From Effrenium voratum (taxonomy: Eukaryota > Sar > Dinophyceae > Suessiales > Symbiodiniaceae): a DNA stretch of 64,000 nt. The notes beneath the pieces were generated by a model. It worked only from the letters and a program-made list of their open reading frames with translations. It was not told the origin of the DNA and did no database searches. Location: positions 696,710 to 760,709 of the forward strand of contig CAUJNA010003248.1 in NCBI GenBank assembly GCA_963377175.1. Reading direction: 5' to 3'. The position numbers and the translations under genes were made by a program. This document shows positions 1 to 11,600 of this stretch, one piece after another; positions within the stretch are counted from its first letter, which is position 1; each line of letters starts with the position of its first letter.

Positions 1-435
1 CCCAGTCTCTCCAACATACGCACGTGCAACTACATGTGATGCAAATGCTCGCCTTGACTTTTTACTCACCTTCATGTGCCACGCACACGCGTCATGCGCA
101 CAGGTGCATGTGTTTATATTAAAAATGTGTGCTACTCTTTCTATCTATTTATTTATCCATAGATGCAGAGATACATATATATATATACATATATATACAT
201 ATATACACATATGAAATCCATCTTCAGCGCTCGATTTTGCTGCAGTAGCTGGGGAACCGATCAAATGCAAGACGCTTGTCTGGCTGGATTTGGCATCGAT
301 GGCTATGTGTGTGTGTGCGAGAGTCAATTGTTTGGGTTAGTATGTATTTTGTCGTGTGTGTGCCACGACGACTTTCCAGAGTCCAAAGTCTGAAGTCTAA
401 ACCTCCCTCGTCCTCTTGCCGACTCCGCAGGAGTT
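1..435. other. No gene recognised; AT microsatellite
   Basis: Positions 171-213 are an (AT)n-rich microsatellite with interspersed CATATA units, and GT-rich patches lie near 306-320 and 350-362. No coding stretch could be supported before about 436, where a short open stretch follows a CCGCAG acceptor-like site; it is too short to call. Confidence 0.5.
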
Positions 436-1621
436 TGATGGACGCGGACGGTGCGGTGCAGGAGCTGCCAGGCTTGCTCCTCGATTACGAGGCCCGGTGT
501 ACTATAGTAGCTCTTGGTTGGGGCAATCGCGGCACCCCGGAATGCAATTTTCCGTGGCTTGTTTCGGCTTGTTTTACACACTTTGTTTTGTTAGTGCTAT
601 TTGATGAGATGGTTTATGACTTCTTGCGGATTGACTCGTCGGCTTGGGCAGTGTTGAGTCTGAGCACTGAAAACCGAAGGTGAAAGGCGCAGGGCCAGAT
701 CTGGGGCTAATGAGAGACGAACAGAGAAGTGGTGGAAATGTTGGCAACGGGCTTGCGTTGTTGTTTCACTGGGGCGTGAGGCCGACGCAGATGGGTTTCA
801 AGTTGAAGATGCGCCACAGAGCTGCTCTGACCCGGAGGCCGGGTGGTGTCAGGGGCTTGCTGCGAAGATCATGTTCAGTTCTTGCCATGATTGCCATGAA
901 AGCCGGATGCTCATGTGAGGCCTCAAGACTGAGATGTGTTTTGTTTTTTTGGTGGGAGTTGGAGAAGAGGCTTGAACTTGAATGGTCCGCGTCCGGGTTC
1001 AGTCAATCACTCACACTCAGTCAGTCAGTCAGTCAGACAGTCGCTGGCTCCTTGCCAGACTGTGAGCCTTTGGCGTAGGCAGATCTTGAAGCCGAAGATG
1101 TTCTACCTGAGGCTGAGCATGTGTGAGAGGGTGCGGGGTTGGTCCAACCCTTTGTTTATGTGCTGTACACGATTGATTGGGGGTAGCAGAATCAAAGCTA
1201 GGACGTTTGCTGAGGGTTGCCAGCCAGTTGCAGTGGTCTGCTTTCTTCGTTCGTAACCGGACCGAAGGCGGAATCTTCCAAAGAGGGAGCTGAAGACGCT
1301 GCAAAGAACGACGTGGGCACACAGGCCAGAGCACGGCCGGCCGGGCAACACGTGTGTTGGGCCGTCTTGTTTTGAAGATGGCCTTTGCGGGTGCCTTCTT
1401 TAAGATTTATGATTGACGCTGCAGTTTTCTGGTATGGGCTTATGCGAAAACCACCCCTAACGAGTGCGCGAACGGGGAACCCAAGCAGGCAGGATACCTG
1501 CATAATTTCTTCATTTTGAGAGACCATGACCATGCAGCGACCAACCTGTGAGACATGTGTTTTTGGAGTTCGGAAGATGAGGGGGGTCAGCACTGGAGTA
1601 CTTAGTAGGAGGCCCTCTCCC

Positions 1622-1650
1622 CCTCAACAACTTTTTTGTTGTTGTTGAGG
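1622..1650. repeat. Perfect 10-bp hairpin
   Basis: CCTCAACAAC (1622-1631) pairs perfectly with GTTGTTGAGG (1641-1650) around a T-rich loop. It lies in a non-coding stretch between candidate exons. It looks like a stem-loop terminator, but this is a eukaryotic context and no function is assigned. Confidence 0.6.
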
Positions 1651-2421
1651 CCCAACTCCTCAACCCCCCCTTTTGTGGTCGGGGCCCTGCTCTGCTCTTG
1701 TGTGTTTGCTGAGCTTTGTTTAGTTTGGGGGAGCCAAGTCACAGAACAAATCAACCAGCGTTTCAGGGCCGGGGTTGATTTCTAGTTTAGATAACGGGAG
1801 CCACAAGGAAGGCAAGCGTTTGTCAGGTTTCGTGATTTGGGGGGGGGGCTCCCTATGTTGTACGGTGTGGAGCAGCTTGGGCTGCCTTCTTCCTTTTTCA
1901 GAAGACCCAGACAAACTGGGCCGATTGCGTGTCCTCTGAGGCGTCTTGGTTTCAGACCTCATTTGCCTTGTCCAGGGGCCCCTTTGTTGGATCAAACGGG
2001 AACGGGCACATCAAGTCAGCCGGCCCTTGAAAAGCATGTTCAATTGCTGTGTGTGCTGCGTTAACCCGGGTTGCCATTAGGTTGTTTTTCAATGCTAGTC
2101 AAACCGGTGTCAGCGGCGCATCTGGGCAACGCCAAAGTTGTCTATGCAACCTTGACTTGGTTCAAGCTCTGCTGGGCTGCACTTGGGGTATTATGCAGTG
2201 GGTGATGGGGGTTCTGCAAACGTGGTGCGTGACAGGAAGTGCATGTTAGGGCTGGGCAGTTGCGGATTCTATCCTGTGAGCCATGTGGAGTCATCAGTGG
2301 CCAGCGCGCCACAGCGGCCAGACAGCCACTTTGTCTCAGGCGTCTCGCATGTGGCAGATGTGGTTCATGACACGGGTCATTGTTTCTTATGTTATTTTTG
2401 TTTTTCCTATTGGTGGCCAAG

Positions 2422-3033
2422 GAGCAAATGGAGGAGCGCCGTCAGATGCTGCTGGCAAAAGTTGCCAAGGCCTACCAGGACCTTGCAGAGCATTGCGCAA
2501 TGTGCGGTCTTCGTCAGCCTGCGGTGCCGCCCGTGCCACCGACTCCGCCTGTGCCAACGCGATCCTTGCCGTTGCCCAGGCCGAAATCCGTTTTCTTCTC
2601 CCATGCTAAGCAGACCCAGCGTGCCCTTCCAATCGGAGCGATGATTCACAAGCGCCCCAGCTCCTACAAAGCTGAACATCCAGATGGGGACTTTGATGTG
2701 GAGGATCACTTCGAGATCCGGATTGAGGATCAGATGTTTGAGGAGCAGGATGAGCAAGAGGATGAGCCGGACGAGCACGAGGAACACGAGGAGCACGAGG
2801 AGCACGAGCACGAGGAGCACGAGGAGCACGAGGAGCACGAGGAGCACGAGGAGGAGAGAATGCGGGCAGCATGGAGGCGCCGAATGCATAACAGATCGGC
2901 AAAGCCCAACTTGACCCAGGCCGCCAAATGCGCAGGATCAAAATCACACTTTGCCAAATCCAAAGGCGCCAAAGGCACCGGATCAAAAGGATCCAAATGG
3001 TCAGCTGGCAACAAGCGCCGCCGGCACAACTGA
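2422..3033 (+). CDS. Exon of hypothetical acidic/His-rich protein
   Basis: A 3' terminal exon is proposed from an AG acceptor preceded by a T-rich tract (TTTTTGTTTTTCC) to the TGA at 3031-3033. The product begins with EQMEERRQMLLAKVAKAYQD, likely helical. A Pro-rich segment follows, then an acidic segment built on tandem Glu-Glu-His tripeptides encoded by a 9-bp GAGGAGCAC repeat (about 2776-2852), and finally a basic Lys/Arg-rich tail ending in KRRRHN. The sharp acidic-to-basic switch suggests a nuclear or nucleic-acid-binding protein, but this is inference. Upstream exons were not reliably found. The complementary strand shows long Leu- and Cys-rich open frames that are shadows of the repeat. 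I do not recognise the family. Confidence 0.5.
   Translation, partial: EQMEERRQMLLAKVAKAYQDLAEHCAMCGLRQPAVPPVPPTPPVPTRSLPLPRPKSVFFSHAKQTQRALPIGAMIHKRPSSYKAEHPDGDFDVEDHFEIRIEDQMFEEQDEQEDEPDEHEEHEEHEEHEHEEHEEHEEHEEHEEERMRAAWRRRMHNRSAKPNLTQAAKCAGSKSHFAKSKGAKGTGSKGSKWSAGNKRRRHN
2776..2852 (+). repeat. 9-bp coding minisatellite (GAGGAGCAC)n
   Basis: Tandem GAGGAGCAC/GAGGAACAC units encode Glu-Glu-His repeats. Small variations (a GAGCAC half unit) show unequal slippage in multiples of three, which keeps the frame. Confidence 0.85.
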
Positions 3034-3604
3034 GCAGGTCTGTGGAACATGGCTCGGAGAAGGAAAAAGCTTTGTTTGACAGTTTGGACTTGGACAAGGT
3101 TTTGCGAATTGCGAATGCACTTATTTTGCAAGTGGTGCTCAAGTTCAAGAGGCCCCCTCCCCCCCTCCCATCATCATCCCGTCTCATCCAACCCACTGCA
3201 GACAGAGCACGTGCTTTGAGCTTTGCATGCGTAACTACTTGCATGTCACTCGCGCGTCCTGCTGGCCAGGAAAGGGCAGAAAGCACACAGAAAGACGAGG
3301 CGCGCGTCGGGACTCCCAGGCAACTGTATGTTTTGCGGTTTTGCGTGAGTCGGCTAGGAAGCGGGGAAATCATCGTCGGTTTCATGTGTTTTTGTTTCCC
3401 TTGTTTGGAAGACCCCCAATCTCTGCGATTTGATACCGATACCCTTCTTCGATTGATTGGCAAAAGCTTCCCTTCCCTTCCACCCCCAATAAGATTGATC
3501 CTTCGTTTGACCGACCCAAACTTGGACCATATGCGTGCAAGGAGTTGTTGCTGGGTTTCAGTCAGTTGTTCACACAGATTGTTTGTTAGTTGGCGCACTT
3601 GTAG

Positions 3605-3946
3605 GCCAAGCCTTCTTCTTCCTCGTCCAGCTCCTCATCCGATTCTGGAGGGGACGCGGATGGAGCCGGAGCCGGAGCAGGGGGCGGCGGTGGCGGTGGC
3701 CGCCACACACTTGATCGTGCGGGTGCCATTCAGTTGCTGCTGCCGTATGTAAGACGGGAGCTCCGGGGAGCCAACACTCGAAGCATGGATCAGGTTGAGA
3801 AGAGGATTGCCATTCGATCCGGACTCCGCACAGCCGCCCAGGATGGCCATGTCTTTTGGGGAACTGGCCAGCTTTACAGCACAATTCACACGTGTGTGAC
3901 TGCCATACTGAACATGTACTGGCAAGAAGCCACACAAGCAGAGTGA
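3605..3946 (+). CDS. Candidate exon, Ser-tract/Gly-tract protein
   Basis: After an AG at 3603-3604 an open frame of 113 codons runs to the stop at 3944-3946. It encodes a serine run (PSSSSSSSS), an Asp/Gly/Ala segment and a glycine run. The next part is more ordinary sequence (LPYVRRELRGANTRSMDQVEKR). The homopolymeric start and ordinary remainder make the exon plausible, but another frame of the second half also reads well, so the exact splice structure is uncertain. No family recognised. It may belong to the same transcription unit as the exons at 2422-3033 and 4225-4511. Confidence 0.3.
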   Translation, partial: AKPSSSSSSSSSDSGGDADGAGAGAGGGGGGGRHTLDRAGAIQLLLPYVRRELRGANTRSMDQVEKRIAIRSGLRTAAQDGHVFWGTGQLYSTIHTCVTAILNMYWQEATQAE

Positions 3947-4224
3947 GCAACTCGAACCAGACCACGGCAAAAAATAGTCAGAGTTCAGAGTTTGCCGTGG
4001 ACGCGTGCCACATTCTTCCATGTTTCGTTGCTTGCCTTTGCATTTTGTGATTCTTGGTGTAGTGCCAGTCCAGATGCATATGCATACGCCACGCGCTCTC
4101 TTGAACCGGAGCAGTCAAGATCCAGCGCTGTTCCGCTTGCGCCAACACTTACCCATGTCGTTCTCTCAGATTCACTTGTCAACAAACCTGGGTCGCTTTG
4201 CATTGGTCCCCCCTCTCAAGGTCA

Positions 4225-4511
4225 ATGTCCGAGCTGAAGGCCAACATCCCAGACGTGTCGCTGGTGCTCAGGTTGGGCCAATGACGCGCTCACTCAACCC
4301 CAGCCCAACGCTTGTTTGCTTGCTTGTGCTTCTACCTCGCAGGGACGTGGAAAAATACACCGTGATCAAAAAACGCAAGCGCTTGCTACAACGAGAGATG
4401 GCCCAGTCCCGAGCGCACGCACTGCCCTTAGCGTTTGACAGAGTGCCCCAAGCTATCAGGACGAGAGAGCTAGAATGCAAAGTGCGCCATCGTGGTTGCC
4501 AATCGCACTAG
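4225..4511 (+). CDS. Two-exon hypothetical small protein
   Basis: An ATG at 4225 opens MSELKANIPDVSLVL. The frame continues only if a 71-nt GT-AG intron (4272-4342) is removed, giving an Arg codon split across the junction followed by DVEKYTVIKKRKRLLQREMA. The in-frame join across a canonical, very short intron is good evidence of a real gene. The second exon is Lys/Arg-rich (IKKRKR) and stays open to a TAG at 4509-4511, unless it is spliced again. Function unknown; the basic cluster could be a nuclear signal. The ATG may be internal to a longer unit that includes neighbouring candidate exons. Confidence 0.45.
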
Positions 4512-4689
4512 CCTTAGGGGTGAGCCCAACTTGGATCGCACTACAAACCGGATGTCATTGTGTTAGGCTGCAGACACCTTGCTCAGAAGACGTCCCTCGT
4601 TTGTAGTGGTGTTTGCCTCAGAAGTTGGCATCTAAAAGGCTGCGCCTGCTTGATTTCCTCTCCTCGCCCTGCTTTGAATTCTGCACAAG

Positions 4690-4881
4690 GCGGCGCCAGA
4701 GCCGGAGCAGGCGTCAAAGCTGGCGGCAGATGATGCCGACTCACCTTGGGAGGACGCACGGTTTGCAGGTGTGGGGTTGGAAATTGCATTCGGTGAGCAG
4801 GAAGTAGAGGTGTCGCAGGAGGATGTCCAGACTCGCGAGCCTTTAGCTCCCAACTTAATTGTTGGGCGCTTGCCTGTCTGA
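4690..4881 (+). CDS. Candidate acidic exon
   Basis: An acceptor-like CACAAG precedes a 63-codon open stretch that starts AAPEPEQASKLAADDADSPW and ends NLIVGRLPV followed by TGA. Composition is acidic and Ala/Glu-rich, unlike the surrounding T/G-rich intron-like sequence. It could be the terminal exon of the small gene starting at 4225 or of a separate gene. No family recognised. Confidence 0.35.
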   Translation, partial: AAPEPEQASKLAADDADSPWEDARFAGVGLEIAFGEQEVEVSQEDVQTREPLAPNLIVGRLPV

Positions 4882-4889
4882 AGCATCGT

Positions 4890-5699
4890 GTCAACAAAGA
4901 CGCTTTCCACTGTAGGAGGATTGCTTCATCAGCAAGCCACAGGAGATCGTGGGTAAGGACATGTGTTTTCCAAATTGTGTTTTTGCGTATTGAGTTCAGC
5001 TCCATTGAACGTGCCACACTGACTTGGTTGCAATCGGCTTGGGGGTTGGGACATGTGACTGCATAGTATGCTTTGCAGGTTCATCAGCCGCCCGTGCCTA
5101 TGCCTCCAGATGGTACGGCAAAGAACAGCTCTGGTTTTAAGGCTGGGTGGAAGTAAGGGTCACGAGCGCAAGTGTGGCTTTAACACTGCTGCAGGATGCA
5201 GCAACATCATCCCATTTCGGGGAGGACGCCCGTTGTTGCCTCAATTGCCGGCTTGTGGGATTGCATGTTTCTGAGCTGGGCTCGTGGTTCCTTAGTTGCC
5301 GGTTTGAGATTTCGATTCAATTTTCAGATCTGAGTGGGTCCAAGAGCAGGAAACAGTTGTAAATATTTTTGGAGTCATGGGCAGGACAGCCAAGATCCAT
5401 GGTGGGATTTGCTGCCCGAGGCCAGCACGAAGAACCGTGGATTTGTTCCATGTGTTGGCATTCGTTTGCTTTGAGGACACAGTCCTGGACTCTGACCCAG
5501 GCAGTGATGAAGCTTAGGAACCCCAGTTGCTAGACATCAGCTAGCTGACTTTCAAGGTGGAGATTGCCACTTGCAGGTCCCAAGTCCAAATGTTTTCTCA
5601 TTCTGTGAGCTGGAGACAGAAAAGCCCTGGGTCTAGTCTGGTGGTCCGTTTTCACACCCCATTTCCATTTAGAAACATTCATGACACTTTCTCATGCCA
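4890..5699. other. No supported gene
   Basis: Mixed-composition sequence with short open stretches on both strands and no convincing exon. From about 5560 it grades into the first degenerate units of the AT-rich satellite. Confidence 0.4.
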
Positions 5700-7860
5700 A
5701 GAGCCAGGGTCAGAAAGTTTTAGACATTTTCTGAATCCGGAAGCTGGAATCAGAAAATTTCAGAATTGACTGCAATTTTCTGAAGCCGGGAACTGGAATC
5801 ATAAGATTTCAAGCCGGGAGATGGAATCAGAAAATAATCATAAATTTTCTGATTCCAACCCCAGGCTTCTGAACATTTCAGAAACTTCTGAAGTTTTCCG
5901 AGTCCGGGAATCAGAAAATTTCGAAATTTTCTGGATCCGGGAGCTGGAGTCAGAAAATTTCAGAATTTTCTGAAATTGTTTGAAGCCGAGAGCTGGAATC
6001 AGAAAATTTCAGAAATTTCTGAAATTTTCTGAAGACGTGAGATGGAATCAGAAAATTTCAGAATTTTCTGAAATTTTCTGGATCCGGGAGCTGGAGTCAG
6101 AAAATTTCAGAATTTTCTGAAATTGTTTGAAGCCGAGAGCTGGAATCAGAAAATTTCAGAAATTTCTGAAATTTTCTGAAGACGTGAGATGGAATCAGAA
6201 AATTTCAGAAATTTCTGAAATTTTCTGAAGCCGTGAGCTGGAATCAGAAAATTTCAGAATTTTCTGAAATTGTTTGAAGCCGGGAGCTGGAATCAGAAAA
6301 TTTCAGAATTTTCTGAATTTTTCTGAAGCCGTGAGCTGGAATCAGAAAATTTCAGAAATTTCTGAAATTGTTTGAAGCCGGGGGCTGGAATCATAAAATT
6401 TCAGAGTTTTCTGAAATTTTCTGAAAATTTCAGAAATTTCTGAAATTGTCGGAAGCCGGGAGCTGGAATCAGAAAATTTCAGAATTTTCTGAAATTTTCA
6501 GAAATTTCTAAATTTTCTGAAATTTTCTGAAGCCGGGAGCTGGAATCAGAAAATTTCAGAATTTTCTGAAATTTTCAGAAATTTATAAATTTCCGGGTTC
6601 CGGGAGCTGGAGTCAGAAAATTTCAGAAATTTCTGAAATTGTTTGAAGCCGGGAGCTGGAATCAGAAAATTTCAGAAATTTCTGAAATTTTCTGAAGCCG
6701 TGAGCTGGAATCAGAAAATTTCAGAATTTTCTGCTGGAATCAGAAAATTTCAGAATTGTTTGAAATTTTCTGAAGCCGGGAGCTGGAATCAGAAAATTTC
6801 AGAAAATTCTGAATGTGGCTTCGAAATTTCGAGCCAACAAGTGTTGTGAGCGTTTTTTTCAAGAAAAATAAGTGTTGTGAGCGTTTTTTTTGCAGAAAAA
6901 AACACTCACAACACTTGTTGGGCTGAAATTTCAGGATTTTCTGAAAATTTCTGATTCCAGCTCCCGGCTTCAGAATTTTCAGAAATTTCTGAAAATTTCA
7001 GAAAATTCTGAAATTTTCTGATTCCAGCTCCCGGCTTCAGAAAATTTCAGAAAATTCTGAAATTTTCTGATTCCATCTCCCGGCTTCAGAAAATTTAGAA
7101 ATTTCTGAAAATTTCAGAAAATTCTGAAATTTTCTGATTCCAGCTCCCGGCTTCAAACAATTTCAGAAATTTCTGAAATTTTCAGAAAATTTCAGAAAAT
7201 TCTGAAATTTTCTGATTCCAGCTCCCGGCTTCAAACAATTTCAGAAATTTCTGCAATTTTCTGATTCCAGCTCACGGCTTCAAAAAAATTCAGAAAATTC
7301 TGAAATTTTCTGATTCCAGCTCCAGGCTTCAGAAAATTTCAGAAAATTTCAGAAAATTCTGAAATTTTCTGATTCCATCTCACGTCTTCAGAAAATTTCA
7401 GAAAATTCTGAAATTTTCTGATTCCAGCTTTCGGATTTAGAAAATTTCAGAAAATTCTGAAATTTTCTGATTCCAGCCCCAGGCTTCAGAAAATTTCAGA
7501 AAATTCTGAAATTTGTCTGATTCCATCTCCCGGCTTCAGAAAATTTCAGAAAATTCTGAAATTTTCTGATTCCAGCTTTCGGATTTAGACAATTTCAGAA
7601 AATTCTGAAATTTTCTGATTCCAGCTCCCGGCTTCCGACAATTTCAGAAAATTCTGAAATTTTTTGATTCCAGCTCCCGGCTTCAGAAAATTTCAGAAAA
7701 TTGTTGATTCCAGCTCCCGGCTTCAGAACATTTCAGAAAATTCTGAAAATTTCTGATTCCAGCTCCAGGCTTCAGAACATTTCAGAAAATTCTGAAAATT
7801 TCTGATTCCAGCTTCCAGCTTCAGAACATTTTCCGAGTAGTCTGATATTTATTCCAAAAT
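5700..7860. repeat. AT-rich satellite arranged as a ~2.1-kb palindrome
   Basis: The left arm (about 5700-6830) is a tandem array with a period of about 48-49 bp and core GCCGGGAGCTGGAATCAGAA followed by AAATTTCAGAA/TTTTCTGAAATT variants. The right arm (about 6920-7860) carries the reverse complement (CTGATTCCAGCTCCCGGCTT). The centre (6833-6920) is itself an inverted repeat: CAACAAGTGTTGTGAGCG on the left and CACTCACAACACTTGTTG on the right, with a second GTGTTGTGAGCG copy between. Each unit is also internally near-palindromic. The array is non-coding, although short open stretches occur by chance. Confidence 0.9.
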
Positions 7861-7874
7861 CAGAAAGCTTAATA

Positions 7875-8620
7875 TTGCTCAACAAAGTTTCCATAAATTT
7901 CCTGTTTCCATCTCAGAATGTTATTGTTTTGTTTTTGAGATGGATTGATTCCAGCTACCGGATTCATATTTTCTGGATCTTGCTTTATGCGTTCTGTCGG
8001 GAATCAGAAAATTTTAGAGCAACGCCCACACACAGCACCCGGTCAAAGAACATAGGAAGATATGACATGTAGCCTGTTTGGCCTGCAATCAGAGACGCCT
8101 GCGCAAGCTTATGTAGACTTGTGTAGCCTGCAATCACATAACAATCTGATACGCATTGTTAGTGATAGCTACTGTTAGTCGAGAGGTGATTTGGTAATCG
8201 TGGCAACCACTCCAATGTGTGCAACGCAATTAGCTCGATGTGTGCAACGCAATTAGCTCAATTAGCTCGGTGTCGTGCCCACTCGTGGCAACACCTGTTG
8301 CCGTTGGCAGTGGGGAATTTGCGGTTTCTTCTTGCATGTGGCAGTTGGAGTCCGGTGCCAAATAGACAGGTGCCAAGTTCTTGCGAACCCTTCAACAATC
8401 CAAGTGGTTGGCGAATCTCTCGGCGCTCGTCTGCCCATGCATGGTGCTTCAAGCAGGCTGGCTCAGAATTGTTGAGGGTTTATGCAAAGCTTGTTCACGT
8501 TCTATCTTCGTGCAGCATAAGTCGGGAGTCGGGAATATTCAGGAAAACCTTTTCTGACCGGCACGTCTTGTTTTTGCATTGGGCTTCCAAACTTGAGCCC
8601 TGTTCAACCCTTGCTTCGTG
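7875..8620. other. Intergenic, no supported gene
   Basis: This stretch lies between the satellite palindrome and the ATG at 8626. It holds a short direct repeat of GTGTGCAACGCAATTAGCTC around 8217-8260. No coding exon is supported. Confidence 0.4.
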
Positions 8621-8625
8621 GCACC

Positions 8626-11600
8626 ATGGCGCCAAAGAGGCATCGACAAAAGAGGAAGCCGCCGAATCCCAAGAACAAGGCCCAGCCGAGTCAGCGCAAG
8701 CCCACCAAATCCAGGAAGAAGAAGGGAGCTGACGACATCAATCCCTTCACGGAGCCCCCACCACCAGGGCAGAAGCGATTAGACTCCAAGGTTCGGATCG
8801 CTGAGCCATCAGCTGACTCTTAGCCCTTTAGCGCGTTGTTGAGGTGAGGGTTCTAGTTTCTTACATGCTTGGATGAGAGTAGGCAAAGTGCCCAGGATCT
8901 GGCCCCAGAGAAGTCACCCCCTTCAGCATCCAAGACGCCTACCAGTTCCAAAGCGCCCAAGCAGAAAAGCATGAGGCCCGACCCCCTTTGTTTTGATCTG
9001 GCGTGCCTAGACTCAAGCATTTTCCAGGCGACCAGCAGCCAAGCGACCAGCGGCGGCTCCAACTACTCTTGCCGAGGCAGACGACGCCGCCTCAGATGCC
9101 ACCACTTTAGCCTTGGACGGCACGAAGCTATCTCATCCGGGGCAGGATGCTGATGTGGTCACTCTTAGCCAGTCGAACTTGAGCTGCTTCGGTGACCTAG
9201 AGAACGACGATGACATGTTTCATACAACCCCAGGACAGGGCAAACCTGCATGTTGAGACAGCTTCCGAAACGCAGTTGCGTAGGCGGGGAAGGGGGGAAG
9301 GGCTTGAGTTGAGACTTGTTCAAGGTGGTCGTCAGGGTCGCTTCAGAGTGGAGCAGCCTCAAGTGATTTGGCAATTGCGTCGCAGTCGTTTGCATGGTCA
9401 ATGATTCTGTTTGAATGAATAAACCGTGCTTGTTTGACCATGACCAAGTCCAGCTGCCCATTCATGCTTGGCTTGGATTGAAACCGTTGCCGCTACTTAA
9501 AACCCACCCTGCAACCAGGAGCTGCCTCAGCAGCTGGACTTTCTCCTCCCACAGATGTTACCGACTTCGAGAGCTTGTGGTCACACGCGCAGCGAAACGT
9601 GGACCGGATCATGTTGCATTTCGGCGATGGTGCGGTGCGCAATTTGGCCGAAAACCTTGGTCGGACAGTGGTGATCTCGCTGTACAGCGGCCTGGGCGGC
9701 GCAGAGGAGGGTTTCGAGGGCTTGCTCAGCAGTGCGGGAAGTAGCCAGTGTTCTGAACTGCAGAGGCTAAATTTCCAATGATTGCGATATCCTCACACAC
9801 AAGTTTCAAACATCAATCTTCACCTTTTGTTTTGAACGAGCGTGAAGGTGATTGCCACTAACCAACCATCATCATGTTTGCTTCGTGCACCAAAACCTGC
9901 CCCCTTGCCCTGTAGTTGGCGACCCTCACCAACTACCTTGCAGTTGCGAACGTTTGCAAGATGCGGGGCTGGCCCGTACCACCGAAGCCGGTGCTACTCC
10001 TGGCTTGTGACGCTGACATCCACTGCCAGAGGGTGTTACAGCAACACGAGGAGATGTTGTCAAAACCAATGTGTGGCAAGAAAGATCGTTTGGTGCATGC
10101 CAATTTTGCTTGATTAGGGTGATTCAGCCGCCCAAATGGACTACCGTGCTTCACACTTCAAACCCAGCCTGTTGCAGGATGCCCCGGTCTACTTGGTGCC
10201 GGACTTGAAAAACTTCATCTCCCCGGAATGCTTGGAGGAGGCAGAGCGCTTGCAAGGGAAGCTCCTTGCAGAGCACCCGAACGTTAAGGAAATGAGTGTT
10301 GCACAGCGGGAGCAGCTGGGCCTAGAGTACGTGGACGAGGTTGTGAACATGTTTATCAGATGCAAGGCTGTGAATCAGGAGATTTTGTGCTTGGGTGGAA
10401 AGCGGGTAGCTCGTCCTGGTTTCTTTGCCTTACATTTTGGGACTGAGCCAAGTCGAAAAGTAAGAGGCACATCTTTTGCTACATTTCGTGTAGGTGTTTT
10501 CTGGAAAGTTGGGGGTCACCATCTGGCACCCTTGAAAACTTGACGAGGGTGCCAGATTTTGCTGCGCTCACCAGCAACACCCCCAGCAAGCTACGTGTGA
10601 CCTGAAAGAGGGGCCCATGTATATGTTCAAATTTGTTTGAGATGTTTAGCAGGTTTCGCCTTCACATTCCGTGTCATCCAAGGTCCAACTGGACGTGCTG
10701 AAGAGTTACGTGGCTGCAGCTGATACCATCGTGAGCGTCATCGCTGGAAGCATTTGTAAGGACTTTTCGAGTATGGGCGATGGCGCCCGCTTGGTTGGAA
10801 AACACGTTACTCCGCCTATTTAGGTTCTGACTTGCAAGTGTCCGTTGTCCGTTGTGATTGTTCGGTTTTGAATTTGGACTGTGTGAGTGAGTTTGTGTTT
10901 TGTTTCCCAACCAACAGACCAACATCCATCAGTTGTTGACTGCTCTTTAGCGAGGCCGGCCAGGCAAAAAGGACCTATTCTCTTTTGAAGCCCTGGGGCA
11001 TTTCAAAAATGGCTCTTGGGAATGAGTTGGAATCCAAAGGTCTTGGCACGCCCAATAGTTTTTGAGTTGTTGAGACACGTTTGGGGCATTTCGAAAACGG
11101 TGCTTGGAACAGAGTGCCAATTCAGGCGATTTTGTTCTGTATCCTCGTGGCTGTGGTCCGCGAACTACGGCCCCACGCATTTCTGCACGAGTGCACGCGG
11201 CTGTTCCCAGGAGTGGCGTACTTCACCGCGCTCCTGCCGGAGTACAAGTTGCACCACTTGGGGGTTGATCCCCGAGACCACGGATGTCCTGCCCGCCGGA
11301 GTCGCAACTATGACGTATGTGTGCGCCCTGACATGTGCCTGGCCGGCGATGGCATGGTCAGCTTCCACCGTTTGTTCGCCAGCTGCAAGCTGGATGTCAG
11401 TGTGTTTCTGCAGGGGGGCAAGGACGAGGCAGGGCCCGAAAGTGGCATCAGTGCTTCAGCATTTTAATTGCAGCGGTGTCCTTTTTTCCTGTGTTGATGC
11501 GGGAGGTGGAAGAAATTCGTGATCTGATGGCCAAGAACGGCTTCAAGTCGCGTCGCTGCGGGTTCCAGGAGCTCTTGACTTCCGCTGCAAAGGTGTGGGG

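Noticed and set aside
1622..1650. Rho-independent terminator
   Set aside because: The hairpin and T tract fit, but the T run is in the loop rather than after the stem, and the genome is eukaryotic.
2407..2889. Leu-rich minus-strand frame resembling membrane segments
   Set aside because: It is the reverse translation of the GAGGAGCAC repeat; the apparent hydrophobic run is an artefact of the repeat.
5700..7860. CRISPR-like array
   Set aside because: Repeats are contiguous with no unique spacers, reverse orientation at the centre, and the context is eukaryotic.
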